This document shows, piece by piece, positions 36,640 to 45,915 of a DNA stretch of 64,000 nucleotides. Numbering within the stretch: position 1 is the first letter of the stretch; the number at the start of each line of letters is the position of its first letter. The notes under the pieces were generated by a model. It made no database searches and had not been told where the DNA came from. It saw only the letters and a program-made list of their open reading frames with translations. A program made the position numbers and the translations under genes. Source of the stretch: Deltaproteobacteria bacterium (GTDB lineage: Bacteria > Desulfobacterota > Syntrophia > Syntrophales > Smithellaceae); contig JAKLGV010000005.1 of the NCBI GenBank assembly GCA_022710585.1, positions 68,053 through 132,052 of the forward strand, written 5' to 3'.

Positions 36640-36671
36640 AAGGGGTTGGACAATAGTCTGACCCCTTAAAT
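36640..36671 (+). terminator. Probable terminator after the tRNA cluster
   Basis: AAGGGGT (36640-36646) pairs with ACCCCTT (36661-36667), with an inner GGAC/GTCT stem and an AATA loop, followed by AAATTT. It lies 6 bp after the tRNA-Arg CCA. Confidence 0.6.
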
Positions 36672-36807
36672 TTATGTAAAAAAGTAGTATTTACCGCTGC
36701 CTCCTGCTATTTTTTTGATAACGAAAATATGATAAGAAACGAATGGGCAAAGCTCATCAAAACTTTTATGGAAGAATGATAAAATGCGCATAGTGGAGTG
36801 AAACATT

Positions 36808-37116
36808 ATGAATCGGCATAGTATATATAAAACAATGTCTCAAATATTCAGTAAAACAGGAATCTTGATTATTCTGTCAAGTTTGGGAGTGTTCATTTTT
36901 GAAGTGTATCTGTGGCTGAAAACTTTGCACTGGACAGCGCATCGTGTCGTCACTTTTGTGCCGAGCATTGAGAAATGGTTGTCTTTGCAAAGCGACTGGC
37001 ACGGTTTGAAGAAAATTGTTTTATGGTCACTGCAATGCCCTCTTACCCTGTTTCTGTTAATCGTTGGGGTCATCATTTTCGTTATTTCTACAAAAATAGA
37101 AGAGTATAATTTATAA
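36808..37116 (+). CDS. Hypothetical small membrane protein
   Basis: 102 residues with two hydrophobic segments (~15-35 GILIILSSLGVFIFEVYLWL and ~78-96 PLTLFLLIVGVIIFVIS) separated by a ~40-residue loop with several Trp. The ribosome site is GTGGAGTG. No family is recognised. It is isolated between the tRNA cluster and the 3' end of the trp operon. Confidence 0.55.
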   Translation: MNRHSIYKTMSQIFSKTGILIILSSLGVFIFEVYLWLKTLHWTAHRVVTFVPSIEKWLSLQSDWHGLKKIVLWSLQCPLTLFLLIVGVIIFVISTKIEEYNL

Positions 37117-37118
37117 AG

Positions 37119-37141
37119 ACCCGGCAAGATTTCATCCGGGT
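37119..37141. terminator. Hairpin between the small membrane protein gene and trpA
   Basis: ACCCGG (37119-37124) and CCGGGT (37136-37141) form a GC-rich stem. On the minus strand it is followed by TCTTTATAAATT, so it may end the trp operon about 50 bp after trpA. The T-tract is poor. Confidence 0.35.
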
Positions 37142-37193
37142 GTCGGATGCTTGGACGGCGAAACGCATCTCAGGCCGAAGCCGTTTCTTTTTA

Positions 37194-37988
37194 TCATCGC
37201 AGTTCTTTTTTAATATCAGTTACATAATCAGACACGATCCGTATCAGGTTTTTCTTGTTTTTGTTTTCATCAATCATGCGCACCACCGCACTGCCGATGA
37301 CGACGCCATCGGCAAAGTGTCCAATCTCGCGTGCCTGTTCGGGTTTGGATATTCCAAAACCGACGGCGATTGGTTGTTTCGTTATTTTGCGGATTTTCTC
37401 GACTTCGACTTTAATATTTGAAATCTTCGGCGCTGTGGTGCCGGTGATGCCGGTGATGGAAATGTAGTAGAGAAATCCGGAAGCTTTCGAGACAATCTTT
37501 TTTAATCTTTCCTTATCCGTGGTGGGAGCGATGAGAGAAATAAAATCGATTCCGACAGCGTCCGTGTAATCACGGAGTTCCTTTGCTTCTTCGTAGGGCA
37601 GGTCAACAACCAGCACGCCGTCCACGCCTGCATTCCGGGCGGCTTGAGCAAACTTTTTCACACCGTAGGCAAAGATGGGATTGAAGTAACCGAAAAGGAC
37701 GATAGGAATATCGGAGACCTTGCGCACTTCGGCAACCATTTTCAGCACACCTTCTAAAGTCGTCCCGGCTTTTAGGGATCGTTGGGCAGCCGCCTGAATG
37801 ACCGGCCCGTCGGCTGTGGGATCGGAGAAAGGTACGCCGATTTCCAGGATATCCACTCCGGCTTTTTCCAGAGCAAAGATCAGTTGCTTTGTGATATCGA
37901 GCGACGGATCGCCTGCTGTTAAATAAACAATCAACGCCTTTTCATTTCTGGTGCGCAATTCTACAAATTTATTTTCAATTCGTTTCAT
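37194..37988 (-). CDS. trpA: Tryptophan synthase alpha subunit
   Basis: 264 residues from the ATG at 37988, which overlaps the trpB stop as TGATG; an upstream in-frame extension runs into trpB and is rejected. Signatures are LIVYLTAGDPSLDITKQL, the catalytic-Asp segment DILEIGVPFSDPTADGPVIQAA, VLVVDLPYEEA and YYISITGITG. It cleaves indole-3-glycerol phosphate to indole, which tunnels to TrpB. It is the last gene of trpEGDCFBA. Confidence 0.96.
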   Translation of the reverse strand: MKRIENKFVELRTRNEKALIVYLTAGDPSLDITKQLIFALEKAGVDILEIGVPFSDPTADGPVIQAAAQRSLKAGTTLEGVLKMVAEVRKVSDIPIVLFGYFNPIFAYGVKKFAQAARNAGVDGVLVVDLPYEEAKELRDYTDAVGIDFISLIAPTTDKERLKKIVSKASGFLYYISITGITGTTAPKISNIKVEVEKIRKITKQPIAVGFGISKPEQAREIGHFADGVVIGSAVVRMIDENKNKKNLIRIVSDYVTDIKKELR

Positions 37989-39181
37989 CAGCCTATAACT
38001 CCTTTCTCGATAATCGTCTGCGCGTCCTTGTCGCCGCGTCCCGACAGACAAATCACAATAATTTTGTTCTTGGCCATTTTCGGCGCCAGTTTCATCGCGT
38101 AGGCGATCGCATGCGCGCTCTCCAGCGCGGGAATAATGCCTTCCTTCAGCGACAAAAATGAAAAAGCCTTAATCGCTTCCTTATCCGTTACCGTCACGTA
38201 TTTGACTTTTTTCGTTGCATGAAAATACGCATGCTCCGGTCCTACGCCGGGATAATCTAGGCCGGCGGCAATGGAATAGGCATCGCGTACCTGTCCACGT
38301 TCGTCCTGCAGCAGATAGGTTTTATTTCCATGCAGAACGCCGACTTTGCCGCCATTGATGCTGGCCGAATGTTCGGACGTATTCATGCCGTGACCCGCCG
38401 CTTCCACGCCATACATGGCAATGTTTTTTTCATTGCGAAATGGATAGAAGGTGCCCATGGCGTTGCTGCCGCCGCCCACGCAGGCGATCATCACGTCGGG
38501 ATACCGGCCTTCGAGATTCAAGATTTGTCTTTTCGTTTCTTTGCCAATGACCGACTGAAAATCGCGCACGATTCTGGGATAGGGATGAGGCCCGGCGGTG
38601 GTGCCGATCACATAAAATGTATCACGTACTGACGATACCCAGTAGCGCATGGCTTCGTTCATCGCGTCTTTAAGCGTGGCGGTACCGCTTTTCACCGGCA
38701 CGACTTCCGCGCCCAGGATCTTCATCCGGAAAACATTGGGAGCCTGCCGGCGGATGTCTTCTTCACCCATGAAGATTTTGCATTTCATGCCAAAGAGCGC
38801 CGCGACTGTGGCCGTTGCTACACCGTGTTGTCCCGCGCCAGTTTCCGCGATAACTTTTTTCTTGCCCATCCGTCGTGCCAGCAGCGCCTGCCCCAGCGTA
38901 TTGTTTATCTTATGGGAGCCGGTATGGTTCAGATCTTCGCGTTTGAGATAAATTTTTGCGCCGCGTAAAGATTCCGACATTCTTCTTGCGTAGTAAAGTG
39001 GCGTGACGCGTCCGGCATATTCCCTCTGATACCATTCAAATTCTTTCTGGAAGATCCTGTCCTTTTGTGCAGTTTTGTAAGCCTTTTCCAGTTCGATTAA
39101 TGCAGGCATCAGCGTCTCGGCAGCATAGCGTCCTCCGAAAATGCCGAAATGTCCGTTTTTGTCAGGCAATGTATTCTTCAT
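37988..39181 (-). CDS. trpB: Tryptophan synthase beta subunit (TrpB1)
   Basis: 397 residues; PLP enzyme of fold type II. The PLP lysine is in [24 protein letters not shown], with [34 protein letters not shown] and the C-terminal CLSGRGDKD. It condenses indole and serine to tryptophan. Translation is coupled to trpA (1-base overlap) and to trpF (4-base overlap). A second, distinct TrpB-like enzyme (TrpB2 type) is encoded at 54526-55890. Confidence 0.97.
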   Translation of the reverse strand: MKNTLPDKNGHFGIFGGRYAAETLMPALIELEKAYKTAQKDRIFQKEFEWYQREYAGRVTPLYYARRMSESLRGAKIYLKREDLNHTGSHKINNTLGQALLARRMGKKKVIAETGAGQHGVATATVAALFGMKCKIFMGEEDIRRQAPNVFRMKILGAEVVPVKSGTATLKDAMNEAMRYWVSSVRDTFYVIGTTAGPHPYPRIVRDFQSVIGKETKRQILNLEGRYPDVMIACVGGGSNAMGTFYPFRNEKNIAMYGVEAAGHGMNTSEHSASINGGKVGVLHGNKTYLLQDERGQVRDAYSIAAGLDYPGVGPEHAYFHATKKVKYVTVTDKEAIKAFSFLSLKEGIIPALESAHAIAYAMKLAPKMAKNKIIVICLSGRGDKDAQTIIEKGVIG

Positions 39182-39840
39182 ATGTCCCTCTTTTTAAAAA
39201 TTGATTGCAAATTTTCATGCTTTGTATCGGAGGCCTGGATGATGTCAAAGATACAGGCCAGCTTTTGATGATCTTTTTTACCCGGCGATGCTTCCACTCC
39301 GCTGTTGATGTCCAAAGCGACTGGACCAACTGTTTTCAAAGCATCGGCAACATTTTCAGCGTTGAGCCCTCCGGATAAAATCAGCGGTTTTTTACCCCTG
39401 AGGTCACCGGCCAGGCCCCAGTTGGATTTTTTGCCGGTGCCGCCGTAAAGTCCGGCATCGCGGGTGTCTATCAATAGCGCGGCGACAGGATAAGTCAGTG
39501 CGCGATCGATATCGTCATTGTTTTTTAACTCGACAGCTTTAATCATCATGGATGTCGGGAACTGACGGCAATATTCAGACGATTCATCTCCGTGCAATTG
39601 AATCATATCCAGCGCGCAGGCCTCTACCAGCTTTTTTATATTTTCCGGTTTTTCATTAACGAATACTCCCACCTTCACCACCTTATCCGGCAAAGCGCTG
39701 ATAATTATTTTTGCATCTTCCGGTTTTATATAGCGAGGCGAGGGCGGATAAAAAATAAAGCCCAGAGCGGTAGCGCCGCAATGCGCCGCTACCAAAGCGT
39801 CTTCTGTGCTGGTGATCCCGCATATTTTCACTTCCGTCAC
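39178..39840 (-). CDS. trpF: Phosphoribosylanthranilate isomerase
   Basis: 220 residues; a (beta/alpha)8 barrel. It opens [16 protein letters not shown] with the catalytic Cys of TrpF, followed by [24 protein letters not shown] and the late [16 protein letters not shown] and [16 protein letters not shown] with the catalytic Asp. It performs the Amadori rearrangement in tryptophan synthesis. The start is 1 bp after the trpC stop, and its end overlaps trpB by 4 bp. Confidence 0.95.
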   Translation of the reverse strand: MTEVKICGITSTEDALVAAHCGATALGFIFYPPSPRYIKPEDAKIIISALPDKVVKVGVFVNEKPENIKKLVEACALDMIQLHGDESSEYCRQFPTSMMIKAVELKNNDDIDRALTYPVAALLIDTRDAGLYGGTGKKSNWGLAGDLRGKKPLILSGGLNAENVADALKTVGPVALDINSGVEASPGKKDHQKLACIFDIIQASDTKHENLQSIFKKRDI

Positions 39841-39841
39841 T

Positions 39842-40615
39842 TCAGTCTTCTCCTATGAATGCGCGGAGTTTTACGCCCATGTCCGGAGCAATGACGAGAT
39901 GCTCACCGATTAAAAAAGTATGGATACCGGCTTGCATCAGGGATTCGATGTCTTTTCTTCCGCGGATGCCGCTTTCCGCCACGACGATTTTATCTGCCGG
40001 GATGCGCGTCCTGAGCCTGCGGCTGGTTTCGATATCGGTAACAAACGTATCCAGATCGCGGTTGTTGATGCCGATAATCTCCGCGCCGGCGGCCAACGCT
40101 AAATCCAATTCTTCCTGAGAGTGGACTTCCACCAGTTGGCTTAAGCAAACTTCCCTGGAGAGCGAAATGAAGTCAGCAAGTTTTTCTTCTAACACTCGCA
40201 CGATAAGCAAAACAGCATCAGCTCCGATGGCTCTCGTCTCGAAAATCTGAAGAGGATCAACAATAAAATCCTTTCGCAATAACGGCAATTTTACGGTCTT
40301 CCTGATTTGCGTCAGATAGTCTTTGTGTCCGAAAAAATATTTTTCATCGGTGAGCACTGAAATCGCCGCGGCGCCGTTTTGTTCATAAATCTGCGCGATC
40401 CTCAAAGGATCGAAATCAGCAACCAGCCGGCCGCGTGAAGGCGAAGCGCACTTGACTTCCGCGATAATGTTGCAGTCGCTGCTCGTCAGCGCCTTTCTGA
40501 AATCACGGCACGGTTCAAGCCCGGCAATTTGTTTTTGCAGTTGCGCCTCTGTTGTTTCTTTTTTCAGTCGCGCGATCTCTTCTTTTTTTGTTTCAATAAT
40601 TTTGTCGAGAATCAT
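39842..40615 (-). CDS. trpC: Indole-3-glycerol phosphate synthase
   Basis: 257 residues. Signatures include IIAEVKCASPSRGRLVADFDPLRIAQIYEQNGAAAISVLTDE, PLLRKDFIVDPLQIFE with the catalytic Lys, LVEVHSQEELDLALAAGAEIIGINNRDLDTF and AESGIRGRKDI. It closes the indole ring. The gap to the preceding trpD is 124 bp and is occupied by a repeat element, in contrast to the tight packing elsewhere in the operon. Confidence 0.97.
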   Translation of the reverse strand: MILDKIIETKKEEIARLKKETTEAQLQKQIAGLEPCRDFRKALTSSDCNIIAEVKCASPSRGRLVADFDPLRIAQIYEQNGAAAISVLTDEKYFFGHKDYLTQIRKTVKLPLLRKDFIVDPLQIFETRAIGADAVLLIVRVLEEKLADFISLSREVCLSQLVEVHSQEELDLALAAGAEIIGINNRDLDTFVTDIETSRRLRTRIPADKIVVAESGIRGRKDIESLMQAGIHTFLIGEHLVIAPDMGVKLRAFIGED

Positions 40616-40637
40616 ATTTCCTCTTGATTACCCGCCC

Positions 40638-40738
40638 CTGGTGGGAGGGGATGAAGGGGAGGGGGATGTCTTGCCACAAAACAGGTGAATTTGTTTTCAC
40701 CCTCACCCTGGCCCTCTCCCCTCAAGGGAGAGGGGAAT
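40638..40738. repeat. GC-rich inverted repeat element inside the trp operon
   Basis: The trpD-trpC gap holds two G/C-rich blocks. The right one is a perfect 9-bp stem, CCCTCTCCC (40712-40720) / GGGAGAGGG (40726-40734), preceded by CACCCTCACCCTGG. The left block (GGGAGGGGATGAAGGGGAGG) is roughly its inverse. This matches a short interspersed repeat type common in proteobacteria. Confidence 0.7.
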
Positions 40739-40739
40739 T

Positions 40740-41750
40740 TTAGCTGTTGCTCAGTTCAATCAGCGCCTGCAGTTTCTTAACGGCCGCGCCGCTGTCAATG
40801 CAATCGGTCGCAACCGCCAACCCTTCTTTAATGTCTTTTGCTTTTTCGCCGGCAACAATGGCCAACGCCGCGTTCAGCAAAACAACGTTGCGGCAGGCGC
40901 CGTCTTTACCGGACAGAACCTCTCTGGTTATTTGAGCGTTGACAGAGGGATCTCCTCCCCGGATGGATGCCAGTGTATCCGTCCGGCCAAAATAATCAAC
41001 GGGATTAATGTTGTACGTTCGGATGATGCCGTCTTTGAGTTCGGCAACGCGCGTTTCGCCGGTGATCGTTGCTTCGTCGAGCCCGTCAAGACCGTGTACG
41101 ACAAAAGCTTTTTTTGTGCCCATGTTTTTTAAAACTTCGGCAAACATCTCCGTGAGCTTCGGATCATAAACTCCCAGCAGCTGAGCGGTCGCTCCCGCCG
41201 GATTGGTGAGCGGCCCCAGCATATTGAAGATGGTGCGGATGCCGATTTCGCGTCGTGGACCGATCGCGTATTTCATCGCTCCATGGAGTTTGGGGGCAAA
41301 TAGAAACCCGATGCCGATCTGCTGAACACATTCTTCAACAATTTCCTGATCGGCGCTGATATTAACACCGAGAGCTTCCAGAACATCGGCACTGCCGCAG
41401 CCGCTGGAAACGGCGCGGTTACCGTGCTTGGCGACCGTGATGCCGGCCGCCGCAACCACAAACGCTGCGGTTGTTGAGATATTAAACGTGTTCAATTTAT
41501 CGCCGCCTGTTCCGCACGTATCCACAATGGTCGTCGCACAGGCGTTGACGCGTGAGGCTTTCTGACGCATGATCCGCGCCGCGCCGGTGACTTCTTCCAC
41601 CGTTTCGCCTTTCATGCGTAAAGCGGTAATCAAAGCGGCGATCTGGGCCGGTGTGGCCGTGCCGCTCATAATCTCTTCCATGGCTTCCATCATCTCGGAT
41701 TCCCGAAGATCGGTTTTGGTGACCGCCTTATCAATGGCTTCTTTTATCAT
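40740..41750 (-). CDS. trpD: Anthranilate phosphoribosyltransferase
   Basis: 336 residues. It contains [19 protein letters not shown], the PRPP-binding [49 protein letters not shown] and the DE pair in [11 protein letters not shown]. It transfers phosphoribose to anthranilate. It overlaps trpG by 4 bp at its 5' end. Confidence 0.97.
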   Translation of the reverse strand: MIKEAIDKAVTKTDLRESEMMEAMEEIMSGTATPAQIAALITALRMKGETVEEVTGAARIMRQKASRVNACATTIVDTCGTGGDKLNTFNISTTAAFVVAAAGITVAKHGNRAVSSGCGSADVLEALGVNISADQEIVEECVQQIGIGFLFAPKLHGAMKYAIGPRREIGIRTIFNMLGPLTNPAGATAQLLGVYDPKLTEMFAEVLKNMGTKKAFVVHGLDGLDEATITGETRVAELKDGIIRTYNINPVDYFGRTDTLASIRGGDPSVNAQITREVLSGKDGACRNVVLLNAALAIVAGEKAKDIKEGLAVATDCIDSGAAVKKLQALIELSNS

Positions 41751-42334
41751 GACTTATGCTCCTTTCGTCCTGTATATTTTAAAAAGTTTCTTATAATGCG
41801 TTTACCCTGCGGCGTTAAAACGGATTCCGGGTGAAACTGGATGCCTTCCACCGGATATTCTTTGTGCCGCAATCCCATAATTTCGCCCTCATCGGTTTCG
41901 GCGCTGATTTCCAGAAAGGACGGCAGCGTTTCCCGTTCGACGATGAGCGAATGGTAGCGTCCGGCGGGAAAGGGATTGGGCAGCCCGGCAAAGATGGTTT
42001 TCCCGTCGTGTTTAACGGGAGAAACTTTCCCGTGCATGATGCGTCCGGCGCGCACGACTTTGGCGCCAAAAGCGTAGCCGATGGATTGATGGCCCAGGCA
42101 GATCCCCATCATCGGCACATCTTTATAAAATTCCCGAACCACATCCACGGTGATTCCCGCCTCCAGGGGTGTACAGGGACCCGGCGAAAGAAAGATCGCT
42201 GACGGCTTCAGAGCTTTTATCTCGTCAATATTTATCGCGTCGTTGCGATACACCTTAACCTCTTCGTCCATCTGTCCCAGATACTGGACGATGTTGAAAG
42301 TAAAGGAATCGTAATTGTCGATCATTAAAATCAT
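41747..42334 (-). CDS. trpG: Anthranilate synthase glutamine amidotransferase component
   Basis: 195 residues; a class I amidotransferase. It opens [20 protein letters not shown], has the nucleophile Cys in [18 protein letters not shown] and the His-Glu pair in [15 protein letters not shown]. It supplies ammonia to TrpE; in many bacteria the same protein also serves PabB. It is 14 bp downstream of trpE and overlaps trpD. Confidence 0.96.
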   Translation of the reverse strand: MILMIDNYDSFTFNIVQYLGQMDEEVKVYRNDAINIDEIKALKPSAIFLSPGPCTPLEAGITVDVVREFYKDVPMMGICLGHQSIGYAFGAKVVRAGRIMHGKVSPVKHDGKTIFAGLPNPFPAGRYHSLIVERETLPSFLEISAETDEGEIMGLRHKEYPVEGIQFHPESVLTPQGKRIIRNFLKYTGRKEHKS

Positions 42335-42348
42335 ATATTATCTCCAGA

Positions 42349-43842
42349 TTAATTGCCGTTCCTGATTTCAAAGCCGCTGGCGGCCAGGCGCACGGCCTGC
42401 AGCATGCCGCGGGATTTGTTGAGCGACTCCTGATGTTCCGATTCGGGAACTGAATCATAAACAATGCCCGCGCCGGCCTGAACATAAACTTTGCCGTTTT
42501 TTAAAACCATCGTCCGGATCGTGATGCACAAATCCATATTGCCGCTGAAACTGAAGTAGCCGACCGCTCCGCCGTAAGGTCCCCGTTTAACCTTTTCCAG
42601 TTCGTTGATGATTTCCATGGCCCGCACTTTGGGCGCGCCGGTCAATGTGCCGGCCGGGAAAGTCGCCGCCAGAACATCGAAAGCATCCTTGCCTTTGTCC
42701 AGGTGGGCGCGCACATTGGACACCAGGTGCATGACATGTGAATATTTTTCCACCACCATATATTGATTGACCTGCACGCTGCCGGTTTGCGCCACCCGTC
42801 CCAGATCGTTGCGCCCCAGATCTACCAGCATCACATGCTCCGCGCGTTCTTTTTCATCGGAAAGCAATTCGTCGGCAAGCGCACGGTCTTCCTGTTCAGT
42901 TTTTCCTCGCCTTCTTGTTCCGGCAATGGGGCGCAGTTCCATGGTATCTTCCTCCTTACGCACCATGACTTCCGGGGAGGAACCGATCAGAATCAGATCA
43001 TCCATTTTCAGAAAGAAAAGATAGGGCGACGGATTGATAAAACGCAGCGCCCGGTAAAGATCAATGGGATTGGAGCGGCACTCGGTCTCAAAGCGCTGTG
43101 AGAGAACCACCTGAATGATGTCGCCCGCCACAATATATTCTTTGGCTTTTTCAATGGCGTCCTTGTACTGCCGGGGCGTCATATTGGATTCAAAGTTGAT
43201 TTCGCCTGCCGTGCCCGCGGCAATTTTATGAGAAGCCGCCGCGGAGATGGTTTCAATCATCGCCTCAATTTTCTGGCAAGAGGCTTGGTAGCTTTCCTCC
43301 AGCGAATCGGTGTCTTCGGTATAAGCGCAGGCAACCACCTTGATCGTGTGGCGCACATTGTCAAATATTATCAGCGAATCGCTGATGACAAAAACAGACT
43401 CGTCCAGATTCAGATCATCGGGCGGGCTGGGCGGAATTTTTTCAAAATAGCGCACCATTTCGTAACCCAGATAGCCGACCGCGCCGCCATAAAAACGCGG
43501 CAGGCCCGGAATGACAACAGGTTTGTAACGATTGAGAAGCTCGCGAAGAAAATTCAGAGGCTTGCCCTGATGTTCGCGGGTCGCCACCTTTCCCTTTTCA
43601 TCAATGATGACTTGATCGCCGTGGACTCTGAAAACCACACCGGCGTCTGTTCCCAGAAAAGAGAACCGTCCCCATTTTTCGCCGCCTTCGACGCTTTCCA
43701 GAAGATAGACGTGGCCCTTATTCTGGAGCTTTGTCAGAACGGAAACAGGCGTTTCCACGTCAGCCAGGATTTCCCGGTAAACCGGGATCAGATTTCCCTT
43801 GCGGGCTAACTTTTCAAATTCTTCAAAATTTGGTTGGTACAT
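42349..43842 (-). CDS. trpE: Anthranilate synthase component I
   Basis: 497 residues. The feedback-inhibition region near the N-terminus is present (VLTKLQNKGHVYLLESVEGGEKWGR, with the LLES tryptophan-binding motif). The chorismate-binding core contains GDIIQVVLSQRF, SPEVMVR, RPIAGTRRRG, ATFPAGTLTGAPKVRAMEII and RGPYGGAVGYFSF. It makes anthranilate from chorismate. It is the first structural gene of the operon, with the ribosome site AGGGAGAA, and is preceded by a Trp attenuator. Confidence 0.97.
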   Translation of the reverse strand: MYQPNFEEFEKLARKGNLIPVYREILADVETPVSVLTKLQNKGHVYLLESVEGGEKWGRFSFLGTDAGVVFRVHGDQVIIDEKGKVATREHQGKPLNFLRELLNRYKPVVIPGLPRFYGGAVGYLGYEMVRYFEKIPPSPPDDLNLDESVFVISDSLIIFDNVRHTIKVVACAYTEDTDSLEESYQASCQKIEAMIETISAAASHKIAAGTAGEINFESNMTPRQYKDAIEKAKEYIVAGDIIQVVLSQRFETECRSNPIDLYRALRFINPSPYLFFLKMDDLILIGSSPEVMVRKEEDTMELRPIAGTRRRGKTEQEDRALADELLSDEKERAEHVMLVDLGRNDLGRVAQTGSVQVNQYMVVEKYSHVMHLVSNVRAHLDKGKDAFDVLAATFPAGTLTGAPKVRAMEIINELEKVKRGPYGGAVGYFSFSGNMDLCITIRTMVLKNGKVYVQAGAGIVYDSVPESEHQESLNKSRGMLQAVRLAASGFEIRNGN

Positions 43843-43865
43843 AAAAATTCTCCCTAAAACGACTA

Positions 43866-43890
43866 AAGCCGTGAAATCTATTCACGGCTT
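43866..43890. repeat. Perfect 10-bp hairpin between the trp terminator and trpE
   Basis: AAGCCGTGAA (43866-43875) and TTCACGGCTT (43881-43890) pair across a 5-nt loop. The left arm repeats part of the attenuator terminator (43909-43918), so terminator and hairpin arms can pair with each other. This gives a second possible switch just before the trpE ribosome site. Confidence 0.7.
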
Positions 43891-43904
43891 CAATCTGTAG
43901 AAAC

Positions 43905-43943
43905 AAAAAAGCCGTGAAGGTCCCGGAGGCTCTCCACGGCTTT
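43905..43943 (-). terminator. trp operon attenuator terminator
   Basis: On the minus strand AAAGCCGTG pairs with CACGGCTTT, followed by TTTTT. It starts 19 bp after the stop of the Trp leader peptide and lies upstream of trpE. Confidence 0.88.
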
Positions 43944-43961
43944 GACTTTAATTAAAAAGGA

Positions 43962-44030
43962 TCAGCGGCGGAAATCCCTCCCTTTGAGGTTCCACCACCA
44001 CCAGTTATTAAGATTGAATGTTTTAATCAT
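43962..44030 (-). CDS. trpL: trp operon leader peptide TrpL (four Trp codons)
   Basis: A 22-codon ORF on the minus strand: MIKTFNLN, Asn, four consecutive TGG (Trp) codons, NLKGRDFRR and TGA. An AAGGAA ribosome site lies upstream. It sits between a good promoter and an intrinsic terminator ahead of trpE, the classical architecture of ribosome-mediated trp attenuation. When charged tRNA-Trp is low the ribosome would stall at the TGG run and favour antitermination. The ORF and signals are read directly; the regulation is inferred from that architecture. Confidence 0.9.
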   Translation of the reverse strand: MIKTFNLNNWWWWNLKGRDFRR

Positions 44031-44062
44031 TGTTTTTGCAAAGTTCCTTCAACTTTGGGAGT

Positions 44063-44091
44063 CGTATAGCAACAGTAAAATTATATGTCAA
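44063..44091 (-). promoter_or_regulatory. trp operon promoter
   Basis: On the minus strand TTGACA (44091-44086), a 17-bp spacer and TATACG (44068-44063) predict a start near 44056, about 26 nt before the leader peptide ATG. No TrpR-type operator was recognised. Confidence 0.7.
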
Positions 44092-44133
44092 CAGTTTTTT
44101 GTTTTTACAGATTCATGCCGGTTGCCTCTAAAT

Positions 44134-44328
44134 CTAGAAAGGAAGGGATGTTTGTATTAATGAAGCATAGCATTGGCGGCAGTGTTTTTGTTGCAGGGAA
44201 CGGGAGCGGCAGGCATCCAGATCAATAAAATAGCCATGTTTTGCACACCAGACATTTTCGCGGAGAGGTTTGTTTTTTGACAATAAATCATCTGCAGGAT
44301 CACATTTTTTACGGGATATTTTTTTCAT
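44134..44328 (-). CDS. Small cysteine-rich hypothetical protein
   Basis: 64 residues from an ATG at 44328 (a longer frame from 44421 adds a hydrophobic stretch and overlaps the divergent cdaA-like promoter region). Cysteines and a histidine are arranged WCAKHGYFIDLDAC...KHCRQCYAS, suggesting one zinc site. No strong ribosome site is visible. It is transcribed toward the trp promoter and ends 43 bp from it. Family unknown; coding status moderate. Confidence 0.45.
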   Translation of the reverse strand: MKKISRKKCDPADDLLSKNKPLRENVWCAKHGYFIDLDACRSRSLQQKHCRQCYASLIQTSLPF

Positions 44329-44454
44329 GAAACAGAAATAAGTGATAATGATGACAAATGTCAATATAAGATTATTAATCGTTCTTGACACCGGTTCAAT
44401 TATTTTTATATAAGTTGCCAAATTATTTTAAATTTTGGCGTATCGGAAAAATTT

Positions 44455-45915
44455 ATGGCATTGATGGATTTCACTTTAACTGTTTTTAAAAACATCCGCA
44501 TTCAGGATGTTCTGGATGTCATCATCATTGCTTTGATGATTTTCGCCCTGTTGACCTGGTTTAAAGCGAGAGCTTCCCGCTTCGTGCTCATCGGCATCAT
44601 TTTGCTGGGCGGCATTTATGTTGCCGCGCGCTTCTTTCAGCTTTATCTCACCACCATCGTGCTACAGAGCTTTTTTGCCATTTCACTCTTTGTTTTAGTG
44701 GTCATCTTTCAGGAAGATCTACGCGGTTTTTTTGAAAGGCTTGCCGTCCTGGGCAATATCGGCAAGAAATTTTCATCACTGTCCGGACTGATGTCCACCG
44801 CGGAAATTATTTCGCAAACCGCGGCCAACCTGGCCAAAAAACGCGTCGGCGCCCTGATGGTTATCCAGGGTATTGATCCGCTGGATCGGCACATCAACGG
44901 AGGAACAGAATTGGATGGCATGGTCAGCGAACCCCTGCTGGAAAGCCTTTTCGATCCTCATTCGATCGGCCATGACGGAGCGGTGATTTTGGAAGGAAGC
45001 CGGGTGAGGAAATTCGGATGTCATCTGCCGCTGTCGATGAATACCTCGCGGCATGGCAATATCGGCCTGCGCCACACGGCGGCGCTGGGTCTCGTGGAGC
45101 GATGCGACGCGATGTGCATTGTAGTGTCCGAAGAACGGGGAACAATTTCTCTGGCCTATCAGGAAAATCTTACCCCGGTTCCCAGCGCTGCATCTCTGCA
45201 CGAAACACTGGAACAATTTTACATTCGCAACACGCCGAGTAAAAATTCGCATCCCGCCTTGAACTGGCTCAAACAAAACACACTGGAAAAATTTATCGCC
45301 ATTGTTATGGCCTGTCTTTTATGGGTGGCTTTCGGATACCAGCGGGATATCGTCCGCCGCGATTTTACCGTTCCCATTGAGTATAAAAATGTTCCGCAAA
45401 ACTGGCGGATGGATGAACCGCAGATCACAGAAACAAAGGTTGTTCTTCAGGGGCCTGAACAGGCCTTTCGCCTGCTGGATGAAAAGACGCTGAAGCTTTC
45501 TCTGGATCTGTCGGCGGTCGTGGATAAAAAAAGAGAGTTTAACCTGACGGCGGACATGATTAACAGTCCGTCCAATCTAAAGGTCGCCGATATTGAACCG
45601 TCCAAAATCCAGATTTACGGCTCAAAATCGATTTACTGGACATTTCCGGTGAATATTCAGACAAAGAACGCCCTGCCGGCGAATCTGAAGCTGCAGAAAA
45701 TAAGCGTCACGCCTTCCAAGGTTCGGGTTTTGATCAGCGCTCAGGCGAAACCGGAGCAGATGAAAGTCGAAACGGAGCCGATTGATCTTCAGAAAATATT
45801 ATTCACGACGACGCTGGATACGAAAATCATTCTTCCCGCCGGCGTTTCTTTTCCGGAAGGGCAAGCCCCGAAGGCCCGGGTGTTGATCAAGGTGAAAAAT
45901 AAAGCTTCTTCTTAA
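44455..45915 (+). CDS. Diadenylate cyclase (CdaA type) fused to YbbR-like domains
   Basis: 486 residues. Three N-terminal membrane helices (~15-85) and a DAC domain (~95-255) with HDGAVILEGSRV (DGA ~174-176), KFGCHLPLS and GLRHTAALGL, where the usual RHR motif reads RHT (~206-208), then IVVSEERGTISLA. A further membrane helix at ~280-297 is followed by YbbR-type repeats in the periplasm (PIEYKNVPQNWRM, VVLQGPEQAFRLLDEKTLKLSLDLS, IEPSKIQIYG). In Firmicutes CdaA and its regulator CdaR/YbbR are separate, adjacent genes; here they are one polypeptide. It would make cyclic-di-AMP from ATP. Confidence 0.9.
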   Translation: MALMDFTLTVFKNIRIQDVLDVIIIALMIFALLTWFKARASRFVLIGIILLGGIYVAARFFQLYLTTIVLQSFFAISLFVLVVIFQEDLRGFFERLAVLGNIGKKFSSLSGLMSTAEIISQTAANLAKKRVGALMVIQGIDPLDRHINGGTELDGMVSEPLLESLFDPHSIGHDGAVILEGSRVRKFGCHLPLSMNTSRHGNIGLRHTAALGLVERCDAMCIVVSEERGTISLAYQENLTPVPSAASLHETLEQFYIRNTPSKNSHPALNWLKQNTLEKFIAIVMACLLWVAFGYQRDIVRRDFTVPIEYKNVPQNWRMDEPQITETKVVLQGPEQAFRLLDEKTLKLSLDLSAVVDKKREFNLTADMINSPSNLKVADIEPSKIQIYGSKSIYWTFPVNIQTKNALPANLKLQKISVTPSKVRVLISAQAKPEQMKVETEPIDLQKILFTTTLDTKIILPAGVSFPEGQAPKARVLIKVKNKASS

